A stretch of 64,000 nucleotides of DNA from Valencia hispanica (GCA_963556495.2 OY747712.1:29718235-29782234), one strand, 5' to 3'; counted from the first letter of the stretch, positions 23,902-38,083 are shown. Numbers and translations: made by a program. Notes: a model not told the origin generated them from the letters alone.

Positions 23902-24237
23902 GTGTTCCATCCAGCCCAAGGAATGTGATCTCCATAGTGAATGAGACCTCAGTGATCCTGGAGTGGCATTCTCCCAGGGAAACAGGTGGCCGAGATGATG
24001 TTGTCTACAACATAGTCTGCAAGAAGTGCCGAGCTGACCGACGCTCCTGTTCTCACTGTGATGACAACGTGGACTTCGTTCCTCGACAGCTGGGTCTGAC
24101 AGAGACCAGGGTCTTCATCAGTAACCTGTTGGCTCACACCCTCTATAGCTTTGAGATACAGGCCGTTAATGGTGTCAGCAACAAGAGCCCGTACCCAGCA
24201 CAGCATGTTACCATAGACATCACCACCAACCAGGCGG
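23902..24237 (+). CDS. ephb1: ephb1 exon 5: first fibronectin type III domain
   Basis: A 336-base exon between TATCTTTTCAG and GTGAGTGCC. With the base from exon 4 it reads (S)VPSSPRNVISIVNETSVI, LEWHSPRETGGRDDVVYNIV, CKKCRADRRSCSHCDDNVDF, VPRQLGLTETRVFISNLL, AHTLYSFEIQAVNGVSN and ITTNQA. This is the entire first FN3 domain of the ectodomain, with the core Trp in LEW and the usual Tyr/Leu pattern. The CKKCRADRRSC segment distinguishes B1 from B2 (CKSCGSGRGAC). One N-glycosylation sequon (NET) is present. The length equals that of other Eph genes. Exit phase is 1. Confidence 0.98.
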
Positions 24238-26755
24238 GTGAGTGCCCAATGTTTCCAGCTCCCAGTAATTTTGTGGCTTTGAAAATGACATCTACATTGC
24301 TGACTTCTATCCTAAATGCAATGAAATGACTTTTTCGACTTATTTGACCTATTTTATTTGTTATGTGGCAGTGGATGAGCTTCCGTACAACCATACTAGT
24401 TGTATTTCATTTTGCATTTGTGAAATTGCAAATTTCTATTATGGTACACTTGGTACTGTGAATCAGTCTGCCTGCAAAAACCATAATCTGGCACTATGTG
24501 CATTTCAGAGTCACATTTCACGGTTTAGCAGCCTTCATGCCTACTTCACGGTAAACGATGAAAGCTATGAAGCGGGAGGGGAGGCTGTTAGGCAATCTGT
24601 ACATATTTGCACTTTTTCTAAGCCCTCCTACTCTGGATTAAGGTAATTGCTTTCCTCGTTGACATCACAGCTGTGAAATTCATGCTCGGACCCAATGTGA
24701 ATCCTTTTATAATTTTAGTTAGGACAAAATCAGCAACACTTTGATCTTTCTTTTGTGGCATGTTTGCTTACCAAATCTAGTGACAAAAACAAGCGAAGTA
24801 CACAGTCCTAATTTGACTTTGTAAATAATAACAAAAATAATTGTAGAGGTAATCATCCCTCCACAAACAGAACTATTCATGGTCTTGATCTTCAGTTTAA
24901 AATTAACAGCAAAGACTATATAAATTAAAATGTTATTTCAGTAAGAACATTTGAGTTTCTACACAACAGAGTTTAGTTTCTTTTGTTTTTGCTTTTTTAC
25001 TACATGTTTCAGATCATCAAACAAATTTGAATGTAACACAGAGAAGAAACAAGAATTTGTTTTGTTAATGTATGACACTACTTTTTTTACATAAAAATAA
25101 CTTATTCCTTTAATTAATTAAATTACAAATCTAAAAAGCTTAATATAAGTCAGATGATCTCCAACATTTAGGTGCAGCAAAAAAATACAAACACAAGAAA
25201 TCTGCAAGGTTGCAAAGGTTTTTCATAGCACTGAAAGTAGTCATCTGGCATTTTAACCAAAAAACGCCTGTGTGAAAGAAACTTAAACATTTTGTACATT
25301 TTCATAAATCAGATTCTGAATAGACTTCCTGTCAGACATGCGTGTGCACAAAGCTATTAGTCTGTATCCACAGCAAAAGAGAACAAAACAGTCTGGATGA
25401 AATTATAAACATGTTTTTCTTTTGAGTTGAGAAACAAATGAAAGATATCTGGTATTCTTTGGTTTACATTACCCTCTTCAAAGTAAGGCTTACTTGCTGC
25501 TCTGTTGCCCCTGACAAATCACATAAAAAGTTCCTTTTGAGCACAATGAGAGAGTGGTAAGTGGCTCAAGGTAGAATTGATCAATGGCGCATTACAAAGT
25601 ACAAAATAGGCCAGCCTGTTCTTTTATACCATTAAAATCTGTTGTTTGGGAAAATCACTGTTAAAGCATTTAGCGATGTAATAAAATGATATTGCCATGA
25701 GTTAAAATAGCTTGCAGCTTTCCATGGTTCAATCTTGGAAAATATTCGCTACACTCTCAATAAGGCACCTTAACCTTTCCATATCTGCAATGCTAAATTT
25801 ATCCAGCTCATCTACCCAGGTTTCAGATGCTGAGCATTATTAAAAGCACAGTACTAAATGAGAAGAATAAATTATTTTGTTTGAAATAATCAAAAGACCC
25901 CCTGCTGCTCTTGAACCTTTTGAACAACTTCCTCTAGTAATGGACATCCTGACAAAAGGGCTGCACAAGAGAGACTGAAGGACACCTGAGTGACAGAACC
26001 ATTGATATGCAGGTCTGGATAAATATCTTTTAGCATAACATAAGCTGCAAAGTCTGCAATGTGTGCTGCAAAGTCTGCAGTGTGTAAAGCAATACTGAAA
26101 CACATTTCAAGATTTGTGACAGGTTTGCTATATTAAATTAAGCAAAATTCTAAATAAACTTTAAGTAAAGTACACTTGATACTACTCAACACTGTTAGGA
26201 TACTCGTGGGCATCACACAGTTTAAAGTAAATTGCCATAATGGTCTGGTACTGTATGCAAATTTAACCTAGTCATAATTCTAGAATTAAAGCATCCATCC
26301 ATCAATCCTCTGCATACAGTCATCTGAATACTATAAGATACCCTACAGCTGCAGTGGGTTTTTCTTACATATTTGGACATAGATATTTATTATCAGTTTT
26401 ATCTGTACTTAGAAATCAAATGTAGTAAATTAAAAGAAAAGAAAACAATCTGCTATATAATAAGACAATGCATTTTCTGGTGAGGAATAAATTATACTTA
26501 ACATTTTGATGGATTCTTGCCCTGTTTAAATTGGAGACATTTGGTTTGGTGTGCTCCTAGCTATTGAAATGAAGGTGAAAACATGGTGAGATAACCCCTT
26601 ATTACATGAATTTATATCCAATTGTACAAAGAAATATTACTTGTGTTTTTGCTGTCAATCAAATGTCAAATTACTTGGTATTATTAATTTGAATGTTGCA
26701 GCGACCATTAGTATATATTTAGGTATGGTGCTAATTAGATCCAACAGGGACTTAA

Positions 26756-27395
26756 AGACCCACTCCGATCATCTTTTTTTAGCTATTTTAAAGTGTTCTT
26801 AGTGGTCTTTAAACTATGATTATGCCGTTTCTAGCCAAAATCACAAAACCTGTGGCGTTTTCCAGGGCATAGCTTCAGAAGAGCGACAGTAGCTCATTAG
26901 CAATTCGCCTCTGTGTTGTGGGCGGAACCGTTGGCGCAGAGCAGCCCTCCCTCTCCCCGTTGCTGAGAGTTCTCCGTTTACTCTAGCTCTCCTGCTAGTT
27001 TAGAGCCCCTCACAAACAAGCGGATGGTTCCTGACAGAAAAGAATAAATGATGGAAGGCTTTAAAAATAGTTTATTAGCTAAGCCTATTTTACCCCCTGC
27101 CAGCAGCACCCAGCTGTTGATCTGCGATCGTCTTCTCTCCTCCACCGAACCTGAGCGGGCGTGCAGAGCGGAGCAGGAGCTTTTAGGCCGCCCAGTGGGG
27201 TTGCTATGTCACAAACCCAGTCTGTTTTAGACTGCCTTTTAGCGTCTGCTACTGAGTCACAGCAATTTGAAAGCAGAAACACTCAGAAATGCAATTTTGA
27301 GCTTAATTTTCTTAAGGTATGTCATCTGGCATCAGAAAAATGCCACAAGAACATGTTAACAACACAAAAAACACAATTGTCATTGGAGTGGGTCT
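26756..27395. mobile_element. TTAA-flanked non-autonomous DNA element
   Basis: Bounded by TTAA at 26752-26755 and 27396-27399. The inverted ends AGACCCACTCCGATCAT and AGACCCACTCCAATGAC (right end reversed) agree at 14 of the first 17 positions. TTAA duplication fits piggyBac or Kolobok. The interior is GC-rich around 26900-27220 compared with the AT-rich intron, and its short ORFs resemble no transposase. Confidence 0.85.
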
Positions 27396-30300
27396 TTAAG
27401 GAATGAAACAGACTTTTCAGTACCAGTATGTTAATTATTTTACTTATGTTACTATTGCTCAAACGACGTTTTTCAACAACCATTGTTTTTCATCACCACA
27501 GTGTTTTTAAATACAGCTAAAGATCACAAAATTCCTAGATAGTCATATGAGCTCCTAACCCTTTATTGCAATATGAAATCAGTGTTACAAATTGAATTTC
27601 AACAGATATTTTGGAACAATCATTGATGTTTCATAAGAGCTAAATACTGAAAAATCCCTTTACTGTACTGCCCTAGAAGCTTTTATTATCTGTTTCACAT
27701 AAAAAAATTTATTAGTGTATGTACTTGTGTAAATAGTAATTTATCCATCATTATTTATATATCATTTTGTAATCTCATGTAATCATTTGATTCAAAGGTG
27801 CATAATTAAAATTTAACCTAAATTATACATATTGCTTTTTAACTTTAACATTACTCATTTCTATTCCTTAGTTGCCTAGTGTCCCTAAAAAGCTTCATAC
27901 CAAAAATTAGCTATAACTTTTAAGAATTTTGTTGTCTATTTTTTTGGTCTTGTCTATTTGTCTATTTTATTATATCATTTGGAGAAGCCCAGGCTAGCTC
28001 AGACTTAAGGTAATTTACTGAGTTTATCTGCAAAATGGTCGGCCCATTGGACATTTCAACTTCCATGAACCATGTGTAGTTCACACCTTGACCACTAGAT
28101 AGGTATCAAAGCATTTCTAATAGTACCCTTAGTACGAGAGACATATGCATCAACAAACATTTGTAGTATTCATACATCCCCTTGGCTGTATTCACAACAA
28201 AAGAGGTATAAAACTAATTACATTCACTAGTCCATAAGGGAATATAAAGAGCCCATCAGAATTAGAATTGTACCACTTTTTGGATCTGGTATGGGATTTA
28301 AAGATATCCCTAAAGAATTTGAAATCAGCCATGCTACTGTGAGGAAAACAAGTGTTCAAGTCAAGGACATTCAAAACAACTGACTGCATAGCCAGGCCTG
28401 GTTGTGCAAGCAAGTTTACCCAGAAAGCAGACCACACAAAGCTTTATCATTTCTCTAAAATCCCTAAAATGTCATCATATGACCTACAGTAGCTTTTTGC
28501 TTCTGTTAATATGAAATTTCAGGGCTCTCATTTATCAAACGTTCATTGAAACTGGCCTATATTTTATCCTACGAATGAAATAAGAATGTTGGTATGAACA
28601 GTCAAAAGTTGGATTTACCAAATACGCGATGGCTACTTGTACGCATGTTCCTCCACAATCATCTGTTGATAAACCCCACATGTGCGTACCTTGGTGCTCG
28701 TGCCTGTTCACATTCATTTGCATACAGAAACACCCTCAATTAACCATAATTGTTAACATCACATCCTCTGACACATGTATTAATCCTTGCGTCCTTCACG
28801 AAAATAATGGGCAAAAGATTAAAAAAGGCATTTCAGTAACACCAAGATCGAGTTAAAACATAAGTGGGGCAAAAAAGAAGAGCAATGATGAACCGACTTT
28901 TTGAAAATTGTCATAGTTAACAGCAATTCATTTGAACACTGATAGTTTTTGCCCTGTGTTATCAGAGGTTACTCTGCTTCATGTCCCCCCCACCCTCCAG
29001 CACACAGCAGTTCTATTCCTGCTGCAGAAATAAAAAAATGTGGCAAAGAATCGTTTTATTTGCTGTTATTCACTTCTGTGAAAATACCCAACTTCTTTGA
29101 ACAAATTAAATCAGTTAATTTTGTCTCGAACATTGCTGTTTGGTTCTATCAGCTCTGGGGTGAGCAATAAAAAATAACACTGCCTAAGAGAAAGGGACAG
29201 AGGCAGTAAAGGCTGTTGGGACAGTGTAGAGGTTCCTGTTGGAAATAAAGGGGAAAAAGGGTTCAATACCAAACTGAATTCAATAAAACATGCCTCACCT
29301 CACAGCTGGGCCTGATATTCTACTGGGGGTGAACAGATCATCTCATTTGTTATACATGTGGCCATGCGTTATTGGAGATACTGCTTTGGCTGGCATCAGT
29401 ACTCAAAGTGACAGCAACAACCGGCTTCCCCGATAAGCAGGACCATCTGGTTTCCACAGTAGTTTAGATCTCCATGCATGATCACCCCCAAAATGTAATT
29501 ATTTATGGCAAATTTCTAATATTTCCTGAAAATTGAATCCAAATCCATCCATAACTTGTTTTAGTTATTTTGCTAAAAGACAGACAGACGCCAACATGAG
29601 CTCCTTGGCGGAGGTGATAAACAAATGAGATAAATATTCTATCAAAGTAAAACTGTTTCAGTGTTGCGGGTCACTAGATGCTGTTTGCACGCATGGTCAG
29701 AGCTGTTCTTACGTATATGTTACGGGAGGTAGGACTCCAGTAGAGAACGTAATTAAACTCTTTCTGCACCTCTAGGTGAATGAGACGTTGACAGATCGAT
29801 ATTTTTCTTTCTCTTTTTTGCTTTCTATCGGGTTTGTTTTTCTTTTCTCGAGGAGATCAAATTATTGGTGAGGACAATTCAATAATCGCTGGATATTGGT
29901 GGGGAAATGTCCCTTCTATCCATGCTAATTCTACGCCCTTGTGGCCAGAGGTACTCTGAGTGACACGGGCACTCAGAGTGACTATCTGGAGTCCGTCAGT
30001 CGTTATTCACAGTAGTCTACAGTAGTCCTTATTATCGAACATCTGGGTTAGTCTCGCTCTAATGTCAAGACAAACACAAACAAACCAAAGACAATCCAGC
30101 AGCTTTACGCTGAAACTTTACCGTGTTTTGCCAACTTGCTTACTGGAACAAACTGTGACATAAAGGCTCACTTACCGAACTGCTCTCTCCCTATGCACTC
30201 TTTTTTTTGTCCCTTGCAGACTTCACAGACCATAACCTTGTTGGAAAATATTGTTTTCACAAGTAATTCACAACAAATGAAAGATAACTTATATTAAACA

Positions 30301-32374
30301 ATGCATATTCATTTTAATTACTTTACTTTAACTTTAGCATTTTTATAAAATAAAAAATTAAATAAATTAACTCATCACTTTGCTATTTATAATCTTATAC
30401 TTCACTTACATTTCACTATTTATGCATTTTTTACTCAAGGTTACACATAGGAGAGCAACTACATTGTCCCATCCAGTGATGGAATACTACATGTCAAATG
30501 AATTCTATTTTAGTCATTTTTTAGCTTTAATTGTTGAATCAACTCACTCTACATTTATCTTCAAGACCAATGAAATTATAATGGGGTTATCCAGATTTCT
30601 TTTTTGGATTGAAGCATATTTTGAAATTAAATTTGGCTCGGCTGGTGAATGGCATACCACATTTGATTACATTGACTATCAGAGGAGCATAATGACCAAC
30701 TGCACTTGTCTTGGCCCGATGCAGAATTCAGAGAGGAATGGGAGGAGAGATAAATCAGAATAGAGAAACGGTTTGATTTTCTTCCCTACCAGAAACATGG
30801 ACCATGACAGCAAGAGAGGAAAAAATGAGGAGGTAAATAGGTCTGACTATGAATGTGGCCTAATGGTGCTGACAGTACCTGTTTGACAGACTAATAGCAC
30901 ACCTGACAGATAGATGTAGAATGAGCATTGCCCATTCCTATTGTTGTGGCTTGTTGCAGTAATGAGGTTTCCTCCAGTAATCTTCCAGGCCTATGTCCAT
31001 CTTTATGTGGCCCTTTTGTCACCAGGTAATTGCTGTGTTCCTCACTTCGACTGAGGTTTTTAGCTGAAGGCCACCAATAATGCAGAACTATATGAAGAGT
31101 TCATGGTAAGGATGCATGAAACAACTGATGTAGACTGTTTTTACAAAATCAACAGCAGCACGATTGTTATTTGGATCATTGCTAACAACCTTTTTTGTCA
31201 ATAAGAAAACACCGAGGATTTTTCGATAACATTTCTCAAAGTTGGAACATACAGACAGATCGTTAAACTTTTACAGAGAATTTGACTGTATTAAAATAAA
31301 TGAAAATGAAATCAAATTTATGAAAGACACATTTCCCAAAAAGGGAGTTATTGCTTTTTTTCAGCTGAAAACATCATTAGATTTGGTATTTAAAAGATAA
31401 ATAGGATTGTTTCCTTCAATATGTTTTTTTACCTTTGTTAAAGGGAAAGAGCCTACCTGACTTCAGTGTAGGCTGTTGTGAGGCAGAGGAACTCCCATCT
31501 TCAGCTGCAATAATACATAGCGTAAACTTAAATAAGCATAAAAGCAGTGGAGTACACTGGTTATTACAAATGTGAGAGGACAAAAAGGGGAGTTAGCGGG
31601 CAGCCTTGATGTGGACATAGTATGAACTGATGAGACCATTTAACTGCCCTCAATCCTGGTGTGTGTCTAGCAGAAAGAACTGATCAATAATGTGATTTAG
31701 GAGTTCATTTATGGCCCTTTGCTCTCCATGAGATACATACACCCACAGAGACCGATATACAACCCCACAAAGGTTATATACTGCGCCCTGTAAGGTGATT
31801 ATTCATGTGTGGCCTAGTTTTTCATATTTGTCAGATATCCAAGGAGAAAGAAATTAACTATTTTATGTGATATTGTTGAATTTTTGAGGAGCATGACAGT
31901 TCCTACTTGTAGTGAATTAATTAAAATAGCAAAAGGAAAGAAAGACTAATGTTAGAGAGTCACATAGCCACCACATAATGCACAATAGTGCTATGATTTC
32001 ACTCGCACAGCCTTCTTGACCTAGATTATGTGCCAAACATCTCTCAGACCACAGAAATGCCAATTATATCTACAAACAATCCTCCTGTGCTTGGCTAGTG
32101 TTTGGAGAGCTATTCCCACAGAAAGACAAACATTGGTGTTCTCAGCCTTCTATGGGCAAGTCTGATCGGGTTGGTCGCGTTCAAGATAGTGAAATCCAGT
32201 GCATTCAACTGAAATCCAAACAACCAGATGAATTAGAGACATCTGCACCCTGTGGAGCTCTGGAATCAGATTAGATGTTAGGCAAACATGTCCCTAGGAG
32301 ATATTCAGGACACCACTCATTCTGTCTTTCTAGTTTACATTTGTTTAAGGGGTAACCCAAAACACCTACACCTA

Positions 32375-32393
32375 CCCCCCCCCCCCCCCCCCC
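32375..32393. repeat. Poly-C tract
   Basis: Nineteen consecutive C residues inside a C-rich stretch (ACACCTACACCTA upstream, AACACCACCACTACCC downstream). The length may vary between individuals or reads. Confidence 0.9.
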
Positions 32394-33260
32394 AACACCA
32401 CCACTACCCTCACCCCCTTTGAGTGTCCAGTAGTTTCATCATGTGAGAGCTGTCATAGCTTTCTGGCATGCCATTTTTATTTTATCTGATGTTTATTCTG
32501 TCTGATGTTAGATCTTGTCCCTGGATCCAAACGGTTAGGTATTAGCTGCAGGCGAGAAAAAAGAAGAAAAATTGTCATCTTGAATGCTTCTAAACTCAGA
32601 TGTCACTTCTGATGTATTTATATTGTATAATAAATGACAGTGGGAATGGGTGTCTATGTCTTTATGTGTTTGAGCCAATGTAAATTTGTGCTTAAGGTGA
32701 ATTGCCTCTCCTTTTTCACGTTTTTTTCCTTTTTTGCTTACAAAATGGTACCACATTCAGCGGTGTTCAGAATCCTCCTTGTATAATGTGGTTTTGTAAT
32801 ATAATTCAACCCACTGGTATTTGAGGGAAGTCCCTGGTGCTGAACTGATCCCTCTTTAAGATGTTTGAGAGAGAGCCATTACCATGTAGTCATGGGTGGC
32901 TTGGCCTTCTGAGCCTCCGTTAATAAGGTAGTGGCCGTCGAACCTATGGCTTTGACAGCAGCACAGCACATGACTGAACTGCTCCCCTCATATCATACTC
33001 TGAATTCCTATTAGGAATTTGCATGGTTCGTGGTAGTGTGACAGAATCTAAAAGTAAAAGCTTCAACTGCACAACAGAAAAGGATCTGATTAGATTATAC
33101 TAGTAGCTGCTAATTTATCCATATGTATTGCACTTTTTATTTGCAGTGTTGAATAGGACTTGGCTGCAGGATCAGCTGACCCATACTTTTACTTTTTTAT
33201 AAAATGTAAATAACTGAAATGGAATAATGCTGTGCACCTAAGAATTCCGATTCAAAAGTA

Positions 33261-34373
33261 CAGAGCCTTGCAAAAACATTAGCTTTGTTATATTTTATAG
33301 GGATTTTATATAATAGACCAACACACAGTAGTGTGTAATTGTGAAGTGTAAGGGAAATAATACTCAACTTTATTTTTTACCAATAAAACTCTAAAAAAGT
33401 GTGGTTAGTATTTTTATTCAGTCCCACTTTGTCAATTATTTGCAGAACTGCCTCTCACTGCAATTACTGCTGCCATATTTTTAGAGGATTTCTCTGCAAG
33501 TCTGCATATTCAGAGACAGACAATTTTACCTTTTGTTCAGATAAATGGATATCATCTGTAAATATTAATTTTCAAGCCATGACACAGATCTTTAACTAGA
33601 TTTTGGTCTGTACTTTGACTGGATGTGTTTAGGGTCATTATTATACTAAAAAGTGAAGCTCTGTCTGAGCAGCAAGACTTTTGCAGCTGCTAATTTCTGC
33701 AGTACAATTTCCCAGTATTTAGCTCAATCTGTCCTTTCATTAACTCTGACCTGCTTCCCTGTCATTGCTGAAGAAAACACCCCATAACCATAGTGCTGCC
33801 ACCACCAACTTTCATAAAAGAAGTGGTGCATTCAATTTAATATGCAGTGTTATTTTTCTGCCACAATAGCATTATACATGCAGGCAAAAAAATTTAACTA
33901 GTCTAATCTGATTATGCCATTTACCAAATGTGTGTCCCCTAAGCGGCATTGGCAACTGCAAACAGGACTTTGATTTTTTCTCTTCCAAAAAGTCCCCATA
34001 TGTGAGATTTTCAAACCTCGGAACATTGTTTTATATTTTAACACCCCTTCAAACTTCTCTACAATATTGTATCTCACCTATATTTTTTTTGGTCTTTGTG
34101 ATTCTCTTCATTTTCTGAAATGAAATACAAACTTTTATAAAGAATAATTTGCACACAAGTGTACATAATTTACTCATACAGTGACTACTGTGAAAATCAG
34201 GGTTCACTGAATTTTGTTTAGGGGTATAAGAGACAATGGGGGTTGAATACAAATGCATATCGCACTTTTCAGATTTTTGCTTGGAAAAAAAACCTGGAAA
34301 CCACTTCAGATATGCATTACTTCGTGGTGCTCTTTTGTATAAAATTTGGCATTTCAATTCTTGTAAAGCCCTG
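33261..34373 (-). mobile_element. Decayed Tc1-like transposon
   Basis: TA-flanked, beginning CAGAGCCTTGCAAAAACATT and ending TTCTTGTAAAGCCCTG, a degraded version of Tc1 termini. The interior aligns by eye with the - strand transposase of the intact copy at 3866-5471: for example GCAGAACTGCCTCTCACTGC matches its C-terminal region, and CATTGCTGAAGAAAACACCC the region before the second Asp. Numerous stops and deletions leave no usable frame. It is shorter than the intact copy (1113 versus 1606 bases). Confidence 0.85.
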
Positions 34374-36010
34374 TATATGCATTGTCATTTTGGAAGTGGT
34401 TGAATGACAAAAAAAATGCAAATAGTGTTAGATATTCAACCTAGTTTGGAGTATAACAAATACAAGACACATTTTCTGCTGTAATATCCCTGTTGCTTTA
34501 AAAAGTTAGTTGAACATGTTGCCCATAGGATTCATTATCCCATTTGCTTGTCAGATAAGCCTCACTCAGCTGGCAGATTTTTCAGCTGAATAACTTTATG
34601 CAAACTGGAGAAAAGCTTATCATTTTAATTAAATCAGGGAAAATTTGTCTTAGAAAAAACTATTTATATCTAAAGTTTGGCTTTGAAAATGTGCATAATA
34701 CTGTAAGTATATGGGAACAGATTAATGAACAGATTTGAGGAAATATTAAATTTGCAGTTTGTATTTGCTAATGCATATATTTGCTATTCCCTTACTTAGA
34801 AGCAACCAAAAGCATGAGCATCACTTTTCTGCATTATCCTTGGCTTTTACAGGTTAAATGTTCTCACAGTTTAAAAGAAATATAACTCTAAATCATTGAT
34901 GTACAACAAGAAGACCAATATGCCGGACCCTTGACGTAAAATCAAAATTATAGCAGCTGAACACGAAGTTACCATAATGAGAGCAGAAGTTCAGTTTGAT
35001 GTCAGATGCACAGAAAGTTGGTCTAAGTCATTTGTATTCCAAAGCTGATTAAACCTACAAAGGTAAATACGTTTTTATTCTTTCATCATCTTTTTCTATC
35101 CATCTTTCTCCATCCTCTTCTTCTTCCCTTTTTCTGTCTAAGTCAGATGCTTGAAGGCTTTGACTTTGATTAATGGTGAGCCAAGCTCTGCATTAAAAGC
35201 CAGGGGCTGCAAGTGGGGCCAGATAAAAGCGGAGCACAAGGAGCAAGGGATTGGCGGGATGGAGGGTGGAGAGAGAAGCTTGGGACACAGTCACCAATCA
35301 CTGTCAGCATCATTGTCCCAGGGTGACAATGGGGATGCACTTGGAAGGGACAGCAGAGCTTCAATGAGCTGGATCTCTCCCTCATACAGCAACAACACAT
35401 TGTCTCTGACAGGCTCGTCACACATAGGTTACAAGGGCACATATAAAAGTGCAAATGGTCTTTTTTTGTCCTGCTCATCAGAATCACAACCTCTGTTCCT
35501 GTAAGTGTAGATATCAACGAGATACTGATGTTGATTACAGGGCATATATTAAAAAATTTACAATTTAGTTTTCTTCAGGATTGCAGCTCAGGATTGTTAT
35601 ATTAACTTCCTGTCAAAATTTTGGAAATCTGTAAAAAATCATGAAAGGGAAAATAAACTAACACTAAACAGCCAAGAAGGCAGACATTACCATATGAATA
35701 TTTACTTTGTGAAGTTAAATTTGAGCGGAAAACTTTGCCATTACTACTTTATATCTTAGGTGAACATTATGTTATGCATTGATGCCTGAGTTTGGTGCTA
35801 AAACATAGGATCACTCTTTGGTAACCTTTGTATGCAGCAGTGCGGAGGTACTCAGGAGGAATGTTTTTTTTGAGTGCAGTAGCTTTGAAGACCTAGCAAA
35901 CTTGCGTCTCATAGAATGATTTAAAGTGCCCTTTGGTGCAGTCTGCTTGCATTTAACCTCAACAGAGAATGACAGATTGTGATAAAAACCGTAACTTTGT
36001 GTGCAGCCAC

Positions 36011-37755
36011 CAGTGGCGTCGCCTGGCCTGGGCCTTCCCAGCTCTAGCCCTGAACATTTCTCCTCAAGCCCCGAATGTTTTTTTTTCACCCCAGAAGGAA
36101 TAAGTTTACATTAACTGAGCCGTCCTATGACATTAACGAAGAAGGTAGTTTTGTCATTTCCTGTCTTCGGTGAATGCAATAGAGGCATGACGGTATGACC
36201 GATCAGAAAGGAGTTATGCGGGGAATCTTCCGTGTCTTTTTGGCTGACAGTCCGGTGTTTAATATAATCTCTAAAGCGGTCCTGACAAAAAATGCACATC
36301 AGATGATTTTTGACAGAAATAAGAGGGACAATTCTTTAGTTGCGACGGCTGACAGTGGGCGGCAAAACTCTGGGCCAACACATAGAACAGGAAAACAATT
36401 TATATACTTTATGTCTTCAAATTATATGAACATTAGGCAGATTCACAGCAGTGTTTTTACGAAAACACGTCTGTCAGACAAAATCTTCGGACATTTTGGA
36501 CCGACGTGCGTTGGTCTGCGTCTCCCCTTTTATCCGTGTCTCACTACGCTCCTCATCGCCCCAGAGTGCTCATTGCAAGCTCTCTCCCGGCCCGTAACTG
36601 ACTGCTTGCTTTTAGCAGCACCAGAACTTTCTGCACAAAGCTCCAAAACAGAGACTTCTCTAAGAGTTTGAATTAATAATGGTTTCTATTAATGTGGGTT
36701 AGACCCGCTGTGTTTATCCCTAAAGTGAGTTTAATTCCAAATGTCTTATTCAAAGTGATCATAGGTAATAATGCTAGGATAAGATGTTTATATAATGTTT
36801 ATATAGGCCTAGAAATACATAATTAAGACTGGTGAGCAGGGGTGTATCTCGGAAGTTTTTAAACAGGGCTAAATGGGGGCCAGTGATGATCTTGGGGTGT
36901 CACACTAAAATAAAAGCAGGGTGGAAATACAAAGGGGGCGGGGCCTAGACTGAGTGACAGATATCAGAATCACAACATGGGGGTTTAAAGATTGATTTAA
37001 ATATAAACACTTAAAATCCATACATCCAACTAATTAAAGATGTCTCCCTGTCTTATCATTCATTAGAATATTATCTACACAAGAAGTGATAATGTAGGCA
37101 TCTTCATAAACACAGAATAGAAGGAGCTGCTTCAGAAAGCAGGGCCGGATTAAAATAACTGTTCTGAGTGCAAAGACTGCTGTCTTGTCTGGGACTAAGC
37201 TGCCTTGTCTAGGTCTGCGCTCTCCGAGTGCTTTTCTAGTTAAAACTATATAATTGATCCAATGTTCCCCACAAAATTACACTTGAATGCTAATCATGTT
37301 GCAAAGCTCAGTTCCTTTTATGATTGCCTTTTGATAACATCCATTAAGATAAAAGAAATCTGATGTTATACTTGGTTTACAGATAACCTAGAGAGGACAG
37401 AGAATGATGAAAAGAGCAGCAGACACAGAGGTCCACCATGCAACCTGACACAGAACTAACTTTTGTGCATGTCAGGGAAAGAAAAAAATGAAAATAATTG
37501 TTACCTTTTGACTAATTTTATCATCCTGTTTTACCTAATATTAATACTGATTTTAGAGATCTTATTTACATTGTCACGTTTAATTTTGGAAATAAATACA
37601 TAAATACATATCACTGTATTTGGCTTTAAACAAGGTGCCACAATGCTCAAGAAAGCTTTAATAAAAAGCCTTTTTTACTGCGTAGGTTTCCCCAGATTCC
37701 TCTAAGAGGGTGTGGGCTAGGCCCCCAATATTTCCAGGTCCAGGAAACGCCCCTG
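36011..37755. mobile_element. hAT-type element (1745 bases) with a perfect 8-base target duplication
   Basis: The termini CAGTGGCGTCGCCTGGCC and, reversed from the right end, CAGGGGCGTTTCCTGGAC share 14 of 18 bases. GCAGCCAC occurs directly on both sides (36003-36010 and 37756-37763), the hAT duplication. The interior has a 158-codon + strand frame (36195-36671) that I do not recognise and no DDE or dimerisation region, so it is probably a deletion derivative. Confidence 0.88.
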
Positions 37756-38083
37756 GCAGCCACCATACCTTTAAACAACAGTCGATCCCCTAAAAAATAA
37801 CTTAAGCTAGTACACCACGTTCAGTGAATGGAAGGGAAGACAAAATGCTGATATACAATTAGACTAAAGATAGAGAAAAAAAACACTTTCTTTTTTTCTC
37901 AGCTCAGACAAGAAGGGAAAAAAGGGGTAGGAGCTGCAGTGAGTAATTGTAGCTAAGCATAAAGGAAAAGAGGTGTTCTAGATTTGACATTATCTACAAA
38001 CAACGGTATATGTTTTGAAGTGACAGAGCCAGATCTAGACAGATAAAATACAAAACGAGCAGCGAGCGAAAACATTTTCTTAC

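Noticed and set aside
23925..24329. ATG-initiated ORF across exon 5
   Set aside because: The ATG is internal to the exon; the frame runs past a consensus donor into the intron. Exon 5 boundaries explain the coding signal.
28520..28830. Possible DNA transposon remnant (CTCTCATTTATCAAACGTTC start)
   Set aside because: It looks vaguely like a fish element family I have seen, but no second terminus or target duplication could be found.
30380..30763. 127-codon + strand ORF in intron 5
   Set aside because: No recognisable domain, no good start context and AT-rich composition like the rest of the intron.
36195..36671. 158-codon + strand ORF
   Set aside because: It lies inside the hAT derivative, shows no known motif and no repeat of domain pattern; not called as a gene.
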